Below are positions 25,653 through 34,904 of a stretch of DNA of 64,000 nt, piece after piece (within the stretch, counting starts at the first letter, position 1; every line of letters starts with the position of its first letter). The notes beneath the pieces are model-generated. The model saw nothing but the letters and a program-made list of their open reading frames with translations, was not told the origin of the DNA and ran no database searches. The stretch lies in NCBI GenBank assembly GCA_963740055.1, contig CAVUCL010000001.1, forward strand, positions 682,001 to 746,000. The letters run 5' to 3'. This stretch comes from WHSW01 sp963740055 (GTDB lineage: Bacteria > Actinomycetota > Thermoleophilia > Solirubrobacterales > 70-9). The position numbers and the translations under genes are program-made.

Positions 25653-26897
25653 TCAGGGAGCGGAGGTCCGCGCTCGGCGACCTGAGTCGGTCAGGTGTCG
25701 CTCGAAGAACGAGATGACCCGGCGCTCGTACTCGGCAGGCTGGGCATCCAGGCCGCCGGTGTGCCCGGCCCCGGGCACTTCCCAGAGGTCCTTCGGCTCC
25801 TGGGCCGCCTCGAAGTAGTCGCTGTTGAGCTCCTCGCCGGGTTGGCCCTGCTCTCCGTAGATGAGAAAGGTCGCGCCGGGCGCAATCCCCGACGCCGCAT
25901 CGTCCAGGGCCGGCGGAGGCTCATCCCCGGAAAAGACGGCCACAGCGGTCGTTAGGACCGCCTGATGCGGAATCGTCAGGGAAGCTGCCGGGCCGAAGAG
26001 GAGCGTTTCGCGGATGGAGCGTTCGCCGGCTCCCTCGGAGACCACCGCTCGGAGGTCCGGGTTCTCGGCCGCCGCCTCAAGCATCTGCTCGCCTCCCACC
26101 GAAAGTCCGAGCCCGCCGATGGCGGCGTCGACATCCGGCCGCGACTCTAGGTACGCGGCCGCTGCGTCTATGTCGGGCGTCCCACCCCAGCCGAACGCGT
26201 TGGGGTCGCCTTCGCTCTCACCGTAGCCCCGAGCATCCAGCGCCAATACACCAAAGCCGTGTGACGCCAACATCGCCGCCTCCGCCACGCTTCCCTCGCG
26301 CGACGGATACGTGATGACTGCTGCGCCGTTCTCGGACGGCACGTACCACGCGGCTAGCTCGAGCCCATCGGAAGTCTGGAGCCGGATCTCCTCGTATGCC
26401 CTGCCGAGCTCGGCGGCCTCCGGCGCGCTCGCCGGGCGATGCGTGGCGACCCAGGCAAAGCCGATGGGGACCACAACCCAGTAGGCGACAACCAGTGCTC
26501 CGACCACCTTCAGCGCCCGGCGCAGGTAGACACAGCCCTGCGGTCTCCTCGAACGCCAGAGGACGAAAGCGCCCAGCGCGAGCATGGCGAGCCCGGCGGG
26601 GAACAACAGAAAGCCCGTGGCCTCGTCGATGTCCGCTCCCTCCTCGCTCGCCACCGCCACGGCAACGCCGGCGGCGACCAGCATGAGGACACCGAGCGAA
26701 AGTCCCAACCCGGCCCGCAGCCCCGGCTTCATGCCCGGGTAAGCCCAACCGGCCACGAGCAGGATCGCCAGTGGCAGTGCAACCGCGGACCAATGGTCTC
26801 CGGCGGACGCCCCGGGCTCCAGCGCGAGGAGGGCGTCAGCCGTGACATGCAATGCGGCTGCCGCCACGCCGCACCGAAAGACAGTTGCTTCTTCCAT
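25653..26897 (-). CDS. alpha/beta hydrolase with N-terminal membrane domain
   Basis: 414 residues. Residues 1-155 contain about five hydrophobic segments; residues 165-410 are an alpha/beta hydrolase with LALDARGYGESEGD, nucleophile elbow GLGLSVGGEQ (Ser near 265), an acidic strand and a terminal GAGHTGGL His. Resembles BAAT/acyl-CoA-thioesterase or dipeptidyl-peptidase-like membrane hydrolases; substrate unknown. The catalytic domain would face the outside if helix number is odd. Last intact gene before att copy 3. Confidence 0.75.
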   Translation of the reverse strand: MEEATVFRCGVAAAALHVTADALLALEPGASAGDHWSAVALPLAILLVAGWAYPGMKPGLRAGLGLSLGVLMLVAAGVAVAVASEEGADIDEATGFLLFPAGLAMLALGAFVLWRSRRPQGCVYLRRALKVVGALVVAYWVVVPIGFAWVATHRPASAPEAAELGRAYEEIRLQTSDGLELAAWYVPSENGAAVITYPSREGSVAEAAMLASHGFGVLALDARGYGESEGDPNAFGWGGTPDIDAAAAYLESRPDVDAAIGGLGLSVGGEQMLEAAAENPDLRAVVSEGAGERSIRETLLFGPAASLTIPHQAVLTTAVAVFSGDEPPPALDDAASGIAPGATFLIYGEQGQPGEELNSDYFEAAQEPKDLWEVPGAGHTGGLDAQPAEYERRVISFFERHLTDSGRRARTSAP

Positions 26898-27230
26898 CAG
26901 GGCGTTCGCCCTCTACTTCTCTGAAAGGCCTTGCACCTGGGGCAGATCTTTCCTTTTACACGTGCGATGAGCTAGTCGGCGGTCGTCGTGGACAGCAACC
27001 GAACGTCGTCTTCGTACTCATGGATCACCGCCGTCACGTGCATGGCATGTGATCGAGGACTGACCCGTTCGGGTTGGCGGTAGCGAGCATCGGAACCGAG
27101 AAGATGAGCGGGACCAGGAACGCTGCCAGTGCGCCACCGACGAACCATGCGAGCTGATTGCTCCAGCGGTGGCGGGCAGGCACTGGCTGGTCTCGATCAT
27201 TGGGAGAGCGCGGGGTCACTCGTCGAGTAT
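26898..27230. other. intergenic region, one weak small membrane ORF
   Basis: No firm gene. A 61-codon minus-strand frame at 27034-27219 encodes one hydrophobic helix (LAWFVGGALAAFLVPLIFSV). It might be a remnant of a small membrane protein, but it has no supporting start signal. Confidence 0.25.
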
Positions 27231-27546
27231 CCGGAACCGGCCGATCTGCTTGGTGAGCGACATCGGATCATCGCGAACGATTGGCAGGCGGCCGCCGACC
27301 GGAGCCTCATCTCCCGCTTGCTTCGGCGCGCCCTTGAGATCATCGCCCGTGTCGATTTCTCGCCCGCCGCGCTACGTGATGATCTCGGCGGCGAGCGCCG
27401 CTCTGCGCGCCTATCTCTACTCAGCTTCAGAGCTGCTCGATCGCGCCGTCGACTTGGCCGTGGAGTCCGCCTCCCGAGTGCACGACAACGAGCGGCGTTG
27501 GCGCATCTTCAGCGAGCGCGACCGCGCGTTCTCCGCGTCGGAGTAA
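27231..27546 (+). pseudogene. truncated, frameshifted paralogue of the 14447-15178 protein
   Basis: Begins abruptly at ADLLGERHRIIANDWQAA and continues RSLISRLLRRALEIIARVDF; after a frameshift near 27400 it runs YLYSASELLDRAVDLAVES and VHDNERRWRIFSERD to a TAA at 27546. It corresponds to the C-terminal ~110 residues of the protein at the other end of the island, on the opposite strand. No start codon or 5' part is present. Confidence 0.75.
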
Positions 27547-27661
27547 TCCTGTCGGCACCCCAGGGCTTCTGATTTCGCGTGAACGCAGAAGTCTCGGTCA
27601 CGTCATGGCGGTACTCGAGCGTTGTCTTAGATGGAGCCTTCTCAAAGTGACCGACTGCATC

Positions 27662-27704
27662 TCTACGAAACCGAAGGTCACAGGTTCGAATCCTGTCGGG
27701 CCCG
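27662..27704 (+). repeat. att core copy 3 (right end of island 2)
   Basis: Exact 43-base copy of the tRNA-Arg 3' end, preceded by GACTGCATC as at copy 2. Marks the return to chromosomal sequence. Confidence 0.9.
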
Positions 27705-27990
27705 TTCCGTGTCTCCCTCAGAAACCGCGTGGCCCAGCGGTTTTCGGCTCTTTCGCGAAACGCGCGATTTGGGCCCCCTTCCGTGTCCGAAGATGCGTGA
27801 CTCGCCGAATCAGTTCATCGCAAGCGCCCGCTCGCAGGCGTCGAGCCTCGACCTCGCGATCCCTTTTCTGAGGCGCTTGTAGCGTGGGATCGCAAGTCGG
27901 CCCAATACACGATGGCCCAGCGCCGAGACGACCCGAGGGAACTGTCATCCCCCATGCCCGAGGCTGTGAGGGGTTGTGCGGTCGGGGCGG

Positions 27991-27996
27991 TAGGTT
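27991..27996 (+). promoter_or_regulatory. -10 box of the deazaflavin reductase gene
   Basis: TAGGTT with a 7-base gap to GTG 28004; no ribosome-binding site. Confidence 0.45.
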
Positions 27997-28003
27997 GGCA
28001 CGG

Positions 28004-28501
28004 GTGCCACATCGCACTGAGACACCGACTGACCATGAGCTGAAGCGAAGGCTTGCGAGTGGGACAGCGAAGTACGTGGTCAATCCGATCGTCCGTGGTC
28101 TGTTTCGCCTCGGGCTCCCGGCCCCCGGGACGGCGATCCTGGAGACCATCGGTCGCAAGTCCGGGGAGCCGAGACGCAACCCGGTCACCAACGGTCTCGA
28201 CGACGGAACCTTCTGGATCGTCGCCGAGCACGGGCGCCGGGCGAACTACGTCAGGAATATCGAGGCGAACCCTCGCGTTCGCGTTCGCATCGGCCGCCGC
28301 TGGCAAGAGGGCAGCGCCCGGCTGCTCCCCGACGATGATCCGCGAGAGCGACTGCGGTACATCGGCTCGAGGCGGCCGATCACGAGACTGAGCGCGGCGA
28401 CCGTACGCCTGCTGCAGACGGATCTGATCACGGTCCGGATCGATCTCAAGGACCAGGATCCAGCCGCCTCAGCCACTTCCTCGCAAGCCAAGTCGACCTG
28501 A
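28004..28501 (+). CDS. F420-dependent nitroreductase-family protein (DDN/DUF385)
   Basis: 165 residues from GTG 28004. LETIGRKSGEPRRNPVTNGLDDGTFWIVAEHGRRANYVRNIEANPRVRV is the split-barrel signature of the Ddn family, which binds deazaflavin F420 and reduces quinones or nitro compounds. Here the family's usual hydrophobic N-terminal helix is present (VRGLFRLGLPAPG). Followed 9 nt later by a RibD-like gene. Confidence 0.85.
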   Translation: MPHRTETPTDHELKRRLASGTAKYVVNPIVRGLFRLGLPAPGTAILETIGRKSGEPRRNPVTNGLDDGTFWIVAEHGRRANYVRNIEANPRVRVRIGRRWQEGSARLLPDDDPRERLRYIGSRRPITRLSAATVRLLQTDLITVRIDLKDQDPAASATSSQAKST

Positions 28502-28510
28502 GGAGGCGTG

Positions 28511-29158
28511 ATGAGCAAGCTGAGGTGTCATATCTCGATCTCCGTCGACGGGTGCGTCGCCGGCCCGAACCAGAGCGAGGAGAGCCCGCTCGGCGAGGGC
28601 GGCGAGCGGCTTCACGACTGGGTGGTGCCGCTGGCCGGCTGGCGCGAATACCAGGACAAGCAGGGCGGCGAGGTGAACGAGAGCACACCGATATTCGAGG
28701 AAGCCGCCGAGAACGTCGGCGCCAGCGTGATGGGCCGAAACATGTTCGGGCCGATCGGCGGCGGCCCCTGGGGCGACGAGCAGTGGAAGGGCTGGTGGGG
28801 CGACGACCCTCCCTACCACCACTCCGTCTTCGTTCTCACCCATCACCCGCGTGATCCCGTTGAGATGGAGGGAGGGACGACGTTTCACTTCGTCACCGAC
28901 GGAGTCGAGTCCGCGCTCGAACAGGCAAGGGAGGCCGCCGGCGGCAAGGACGTCAGGCTTTGGGGTGGCGCCGACGTCGCTGGGCAGTACCTGGCGGCGG
29001 GGCTGCTGGACGAACTCGAGCTCCACGTCGTCCCGGTGGTGCTCGGCGACGGTGCTCGGCTCTTCGACAACCTCGGGGGCGCCGAGGTGAAGCTCGAGCA
29101 GGTCCGGGCCGTCGAGGCGCCCGGCGTCGCCCATCTCAAGTACAGGGCGCTGACCTGA
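28511..29158 (+). CDS. dihydrofolate reductase-family protein (RibD C-terminal domain)
   Basis: 215 residues; AGGAGG precedes ATG 28511 (GTG 28508 is possible). MSKLRCHISISVDGCVAGPNQ is the typical first strand and loop, GASVMGRNMF the cofactor-binding region, and VRLWGGADVAGQYLAAGLLDELELHVVPVVLGDG the C-terminal signature of RibD_C reductases. It would use NADPH to reduce a small substrate; in stand-alone family members the substrate is unknown. Probably in an operon with the deazaflavin protein. Confidence 0.85.
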   Translation: MSKLRCHISISVDGCVAGPNQSEESPLGEGGERLHDWVVPLAGWREYQDKQGGEVNESTPIFEEAAENVGASVMGRNMFGPIGGGPWGDEQWKGWWGDDPPYHHSVFVLTHHPRDPVEMEGGTTFHFVTDGVESALEQAREAAGGKDVRLWGGADVAGQYLAAGLLDELELHVVPVVLGDGARLFDNLGGAEVKLEQVRAVEAPGVAHLKYRALT

Positions 29159-29187
29159 ACCCGGTCGCCGAGCGCCCAGGCCTGCGA

Positions 29188-29193
29188 GATACT
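29188..29193 (+). promoter_or_regulatory. -10 box shared with the SnoaL gene at 740
   Basis: GATACT, nine bases before ATG 29203, within the same 17-base block seen at 725-742. Confidence 0.4.
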
Positions 29194-29202
29194 GGGCGGA
29201 CG

Positions 29203-29616
29203 ATGTCAGAGGAGAACGTCGAGATGGTCCGGGTGATGGTCGAGGCGTTCAAGCGGCGCGACACCACCGCCGCCTCCGAACCCCTCCATGCCGAGGTCGA
29301 ATGGGACACCACTCGCATGGCAGGTCTGATTCCCGACCTGGCGGGGATCTTTCGTGGCGCCGAAGGCACGAGGGAGCTCTGGCGAGGCTGGCTCTCGCCG
29401 TGGGAGGACCTCGTGTTCGACTACGAGCTCCGAGATGCCGGCGAGCACGTCGTCGTGCTGATCAGCAATCAGCGCCAGTGGGGGCGACACAGCAAGGTCG
29501 AGACTGAGCTTCCGCCCTACGCCTGGACGTACACGATTCGCGATGGCGACGTGGTGCGCGGTTGCTTTTATGCCGATCATCGGTCGGCACTCGAAGCAGC
29601 CGGGCTGTCGGAGTAG
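29203..29616 (+). CDS. SnoaL-like protein
   Basis: 137 residues, MSEENVEMVRVMVEAFKRRDTTA at the start and LEAAGLSE at the end, with the usual EVEWDTTR and FRGAEGTRELW segments. Close relative of the 740-2489 array members. Ligand unknown. It starts 44 nt after the RibD-like gene but carries its own leaderless-type promoter. Confidence 0.8.
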   Translation: MSEENVEMVRVMVEAFKRRDTTAASEPLHAEVEWDTTRMAGLIPDLAGIFRGAEGTRELWRGWLSPWEDLVFDYELRDAGEHVVVLISNQRQWGRHSKVETELPPYAWTYTIRDGDVVRGCFYADHRSALEAAGLSE

Positions 29617-29630
29617 GCCGGGGGGGCCGC

Positions 29631-31164
29631 CTAGTCTGTCCCTCGGACCCTGAACTCCGCCGTGCCGGCGGATTCGTACTGGTCCGCAAGCAGATAATGG
29701 ATCATGTAGTCGCCGTCCGGTAGCGGCCATGGCTCGTTCTGGCTGTCGGGTCCGAGGGTGACGCCGCCGTCGGTCGTCGGCGGAAGCGTTCCGGCGGCAT
29801 GGCCAGCGGCATATGTCCAGATCAGGTAGTCGTCGCGCTGCGGATCGGCCGCGGAAGCTTTGTAGACGCCGAGCCAGTCCCAGCGATTCGCTGGGGCCCG
29901 CGTCCAGGAGACGTCGATCGGCTCCCCACGCGCGTAGGTCCGGCGGTTGGCCGAGAGCTCGAGCCCCGCCTCCGGATCGCGGAGGTAGAACGAGATCCGG
30001 GCGGTCTCAGCGCCGTCTTCCTCGGAGAGCACGACGTCATAGCCGCCGGGATCCCAACCCGCGGTGTCGAAGCTCGTCGTTGAGCGGTCACCCGGGGCAT
30101 CCAATGTCTCGAGTGCGTCTCCCGGTTCGCCTCCCTCGGGGACGACGTCGATCGCCTTGTTCGCTTCGGGCGAGTTGTAGGTGACCTCGATCTCGTCGCC
30201 GACCATCCCCAGGCGTGCGTCCACCGCGACGAGCGTCGGCATCGGCGCCGGCGTCACCTCGAAGGCCGAGAGCACCGCACGGTGATCCGACGTCCAATCG
30301 GCCGCACCAACGATCTCCACGTCCTCGCCGCCGCGCTCGCCGACCAGCTGGGCATCGAGCGTGGTCGACGGACCGGCTGCGTACACGTAGTCGATGCGCT
30401 CACCCGACCGCTTCTGCGTAATGCCCGGGTCTTTCACCGGGTCGGGGTGGCTCTCGCGGTATGCGTCGCGAAACCCGAGCTCGAATAGCTTGCTCGCTGA
30501 CGGGCCAGGGGACCGGCTCGGGGATCTCCGGGCGGGTGCCGACCGTCTCCTCGACGTAGTCGAGGCTCGAGGGTTGGTTGAAGTCGCCGGTGAGGAAGAT
30601 CGGATAGCCGTCGTCGAGCAGCCCGGACATCGCGGCGAACGGCTGCTCCATCGCCGAGGTCCGCACCTCGTTCTCGCTCTCGATGACGTCCTCGACCGGG
30701 TGGCCGTTTCGCAGCAGCCGCGGGCCCCACGCGACGTAGTCGAGATGCACGTTGAAGAACGGGACGACGTAGCCGGGCTCGACCTCGATCAGGGCGTACA
30801 GGCCGTCACCGCCCGACGGCTCGAGAATCGGGTACTTCGAGAGCAGCTGGAGGGAGGTGTTGAAGTGGGGGTAGCCGGTCCTCCTGGCGATCTCCGGCAG
30901 GCGCTCGTAGGACTCCAGGACGCCGACGACGTCGGCGTCGAGCTGGCGGATGACCGCGTCGGTCTCCGGGCCGCCGCCGTACTCGACGTTGAAGACGAGC
31001 ACGTCGAGCCGCACCTCGTCAACGGACGCGGCTGTGGCGTCGGGCTCTTCCTCCTCCCCTCCCAGGCTGCACCCGGCGAGCGCGAACAGGGCCACGACCA
31101 AGGCCACCGAGAGCGCACGCGACCGACCCGGTCGCGCTCTCCGCTCGCTGTCTCCGGACGCCAT
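29631..31164 (-). CDS. endonuclease/exonuclease/phosphatase-family lipoprotein, frameshifted
   Basis: About 510 residues joined over one extra base near 30489 (QA/LFELGFRDAY). ATG 31164; lipobox LAGC near residue 25. EEP motifs: LVFNVEYGGGPETDAV, PFFNVHLDY, LTGDFNQPSSLDY, then after the break ERIDYVYA and SDHRAVLSAFEV, together the complete metal/His active site. The C-terminal ~200 residues form two Ig-like beta domains (VSWTRAPANRWDWLGVYKAS). Probably an exported phosphodiesterase or sphingomyelinase-like enzyme tethered to the membrane. Confidence 0.75.
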
Positions 31165-31393
31165 CCTGATCTTGTAGTCAATCACACGCGCGATCACCAA
31201 CCTCAGGTGTCCGTCACCTGGCGGATAGGGCACTGAGGGAGCCGACCCGCTGACCGTCGTCTTCCTTACGGGCCGTCGATGAAAGAGTTGCTTTGGACGA
31301 GAACCGGTCGCAGGTGCACAAATCGGCCAGCTTGGATTAACTTCCTCCTACGCCCAGCCCAGTGCGGCTACCCCACCCCAGGAGGTGCAAGCG

Positions 31394-31852
31394 ATGGTCA
31401 ACCCAATCCCGGATGGCTACCCGCGCGTCACTCCGTATCTGATCGTCGACGGCGCTGCCGCCGCGATCGACTTCTACACATCGGTGCTCGGCGCGACCGA
31501 GCGGATGCGCATGGGAGGACCCGACGACAAGATCGGTCATGCGGAGCTCGAGATCGGCGACTCGGTGATCATGCTCGCCGACGAGGACCCTGAGATGGAC
31601 GCTCGTGGTCCGAAGACCGTCGGCGGCACCCCGGTCTCCCTGCACGTCTACGTCGAGGACGCGGACAGCGTCTTCGAGCGCGCGATCGAAGCCGGGGCCG
31701 AAGCCCAGCGGCCGGTCGAGGACAAGTTCTACGGCGACCGCTCAGGGAGCTTCGAGGATCCATTCGGCCACCATTGGCATGTGGCGACGCACGTGGAGGA
31801 CGTCTCGGAGGATGAGATGGCCAAGCGGGCGGAGGCGGCAGCTACCGGCTGA
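31394..31852 (+). CDS. VOC/glyoxalase-superfamily protein (PhnB-like)
   Basis: 152 residues, GGAGG eight bases upstream of ATG 31394. PRVTPYLIVDGAAAAIDFYTSVLGA and HAELEIGDSVIMLADE are characteristic of PhnB-like VOC proteins, and the C-terminal FEDPFGHHWHVATHVEDVSEDEM is the signature end. Two beta-alpha-beta-beta-beta modules. The metal-ligand pattern is only partly kept, so a binding role is as likely as catalysis. Confidence 0.85.
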   Translation: MVNPIPDGYPRVTPYLIVDGAAAAIDFYTSVLGATERMRMGGPDDKIGHAELEIGDSVIMLADEDPEMDARGPKTVGGTPVSLHVYVEDADSVFERAIEAGAEAQRPVEDKFYGDRSGSFEDPFGHHWHVATHVEDVSEDEMAKRAEAAATG

Positions 31853-31879
31853 ACCCGAACCCCTCGGGAGCTTGCGGCA

Positions 31880-32278
31880 ATGTCGCAGGACAAGGTCGAG
31901 ATCGTGCGCCGGTGGTGGACGGGATTCAATCAGGACGGGCTTCCACCGCTTGAGCTCTGTGATGAGCAGGTCGAGGTCCAACTTCCGGACGAGTTTCCGC
32001 TCACGGGTATCTATCGCGGCCATGACGGAGTGCGCCACTGGGCCGGCGAGGTCTTCGACGTGATCGAGGACCACCACGTCGCCATCGAGGACGTCATCCA
32101 GGCTCCGGACGACGAGACCGTCGTCATGGCCCTGCGCTCCACGGGTCAGTCGAAGGAGATGCACTTCGACATCGACCTGCTCTGGGCCGCCCTTTGGGTG
32201 ATCCGCGACGGCAAGCTCGTTTACGCGCACGGCTACATGAGCATCGATGAAGCTCGCGAAGCCGCCGGGCTGTCGTAG
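31880..32278 (+). CDS. SnoaL-like protein
   Basis: 132 residues, MSQDKVEIVRRWWTGFNQDG to EAREAAGLS. The family's last Glu is missing. The YRGHDGVRHWAGEVFDVIEDHH helix is well conserved. It follows the VOC gene by 27 nt and precedes the ABC gene by 11 nt on the same strand, so all four may be one transcript. Confidence 0.78.
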   Translation: MSQDKVEIVRRWWTGFNQDGLPPLELCDEQVEVQLPDEFPLTGIYRGHDGVRHWAGEVFDVIEDHHVAIEDVIQAPDDETVVMALRSTGQSKEMHFDIDLLWAALWVIRDGKLVYAHGYMSIDEAREAAGLS

Positions 32279-32289
32279 CCTCGCGCCGG

Positions 32290-33128
<839 letters not shown>

Positions 33129-33132
<4 letters not shown>

Positions 33133-33995
33133 GGCGCTTCGCGGACGCGCGGATCATCGTCGGCTATGCCGTGGCCGAGAGCCTGCGGAGGAAGGTGGTC
33201 GCGGTGGTGGCTGCGCTCACGTTCGCGTTTCTCGTCCTCTATGCACTGGGTGCTCACTTCGCGTTCGACGAGGTCGAGAGCAGCGGCCTCATCGGCGCCG
33301 ATCTGGTCGACGAGCAGGCGCTCGTGGGCGGAACGATCCTCGGCCTCGCGATGTTCGCCGTCCTCTTCCTCGGGAGCGTGCTCGCCATCTTCCTCACCAA
33401 CGGCGTGGTCCGAGGGGACGCGGACGCCGGCCTGCTGCAGCCGCTCGTGGTCCGGCCTCTCGGTCGGGGGACGCTGCTCGTCGCGCGCTGGGCCGGGGCG
33501 GCCGCGGCCAGCACCGTCTATGTGATCGTCGTCTACCTGCTCGCGGTCGCGATCACGAGCGCGGCCGGTGACTGGACGCCTGCAAGCGTCGTCGCGCCGG
33601 CCCTGGCGCTCGCACTGGCGGTTGCGATCGTGGGCGCGATCTCGGTCCTGGCGTCGGTCTTCCTCGCCGCGTCGGCGCAGGGGATCACGGTGTTCATGAT
33701 CTTCGGCGCGGGTCTCGTCGGCGGCCTTCTGGGCCAGATCGGCGAGGCGCTGGGCTCGCCGCGGCTCGAGAGCATCGCCGACGCTGTCTCGACCGCGCTT
33801 CCGTTCGAGGCGCTCTACCAGTCCGGCTTGCACCTGATCGCGAGCGACGAGACCGGGTTCACGCAGACCGCGATCGAGCTCGGGCCTTTCGGCGGGTCCG
33901 AGGAGGGAAGCGCCGCGCTCGTCCTGTTCTCCTTTGCCTACGTCGCGGGCGTGCTCGCGCTCGCGGTGGCGGCGTTCTCGCGCCGAGACCTCTGA
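33129..33995 (+). CDS. ABC-2 type transporter permease
   Basis: 288 residues from GTG 33129, overlapping the ATPase stop by 4 nt. Six hydrophobic segments: VVAVVAALTFAFLVLYALG, a long first extracytoplasmic loop, LGLAMFAVLFLGSVLAIFL, then AASTVYVIVVYLLAVAI and two more, ending FSFAYVAGVLALAVAAFSRRDL. The arrangement matches NosY/ABC-2 permeases that dimerise to export lipids or drugs. Confidence 0.85.
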
Positions 33996-34017
33996 CCCCG
34001 AGCTCAGGCGGCGAGCG

Positions 34018-34896
34018 TCAGCGCGGCGATGTCAGCTGACGAAGCGCTCGCACCGCCCGCGACCGCCACGGCGGTCGCCACACCCAGCGTTCGGCATAGG
34101 GCCAGGCGTAGACCGGGGAGTCGGACCGGATCAGCTCCATCAGGCCCGGCTGGCGGAGCTCATTGGCCGCCCACTCGTAGAGGAGCTGTAGCCGCGGACC
34201 GATCACGCCGTAGTCGAGTAGCCGGCCGAGGCCGCGTTCCCGCTCGATGTAGCTGCGGATCGTGCCTGTGGCCGGGTAGTGGTCCGGCAGCACCCGCCTG
34301 AGCGACAGGAACGCGCCGGCCATCCCGAGGCGCGGGTCGCCCAGCACCATCCCCAACGGCGCGAATCGCCCGAGCGCCAGACGGGGAGCGGCAGCGAGCG
34401 CGTGCGCATAGAGGACCCGCAGGAGGACGACGTTCAGGAAGAAGCGCTCGACCTCATTCTCGGACTCGGCGAGCTCGCGGCGCTCGAGGTAGGCGGCGAC
34501 GACGCTGGCGTTGTGCGCGCGATACCAGTTGCGCGCCGTCGGCTCGGCGATGAACTCGGTGCCGAGCTCGATCGTCGCCGCAGACGGGTCGCCGCCGAGG
34601 CCGCCGCTGCGCGCGACCGCCTCGCATGTGTCGCGCAGCAGTCGCTCGCTCACCGCCCTCCACCACGGGCTTCCCGGAGGGTTGCCGTCCATCGGGTTCA
34701 AGACCCCGCGTTGCAGCTGCCAGCGCATGAACGACAGAGCCGCTCGTCGAAACGGCAGGTGCCGCGATGCGTCGCCGTACGGGCCTCGGTAGGCCGCGCT
34801 CATCAGTGCCATGCGGCCAGCCGGATCGTCCCGGACGGCCTCGACCTGCGCCGCCGCGCGCGCCGCGGCGGAGACGGCGGCAAATGACACCACCAC
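34018..34896 (-). CDS. conserved hypothetical protein, unassigned
   Basis: 292 residues from the GTG cluster at 34896. Contains RGPYGDASRHLPFRRAALSFMRWQLQRGVL and NPPGSPWWRAVSERLLRDTCEA; mostly helical, rich in Arg, Trp and Tyr, with no signal peptide or transmembrane helix. I recall similar proteins in actinobacteria annotated only as hypothetical. It lies 8 nt downstream of the PEP-mutase-family gene, so it is probably co-transcribed with it. Confidence 0.6.
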   Translation of the reverse strand: MVVSFAAVSAAARAAAQVEAVRDDPAGRMALMSAAYRGPYGDASRHLPFRRAALSFMRWQLQRGVLNPMDGNPPGSPWWRAVSERLLRDTCEAVARSGGLGGDPSAATIELGTEFIAEPTARNWYRAHNASVVAAYLERRELAESENEVERFFLNVVLLRVLYAHALAAAPRLALGRFAPLGMVLGDPRLGMAGAFLSLRRVLPDHYPATGTIRSYIERERGLGRLLDYGVIGPRLQLLYEWAANELRQPGLMELIRSDSPVYAWPYAERWVWRPPWRSRAVRALRQLTSPR

Positions 34897-34904
34897 GTAC
34901 TTCG

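Larger units (their letters stand above)
13466..27704. mobile_element. integrative element 2 (about 14.2 kb)
   Basis: Bounded by att copies 2 and 3. Cargo: HNH-like gene, hypothetical 14447-15178 and its truncated inverted paralogue at the other end, membrane proteins, multicopper oxidase, flavin monooxygenase, MMPL transporter, osmoprotectant-binding lipoprotein, ion channel and membrane hydrolase. No integrase, relaxase or phage structural gene is recognisable, so mobility would need help in trans or has been lost. Confidence 0.65.
27547..28003. other. island/chromosome junction without genes
   Basis: Contains att copy 3 (27662-27704) and chromosomal sequence up to the leaderless reductase start at 28004. 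The only hairpin-like feature is a GC-rich stretch around 27718-27760. No coding signal convinces me. Confidence 0.4.

Noticed and set aside
27034..27219. Small membrane protein gene
   Set aside because: It has one hydrophobic helix but no start signal and no recognisable family. Left as a note in the intergenic entry.
13509..27661. Prophage
   Set aside because: No capsid, portal, terminase, tail or lysis-cassette genes; the lytic transglycosylase is in the other segment and is a lipoprotein.
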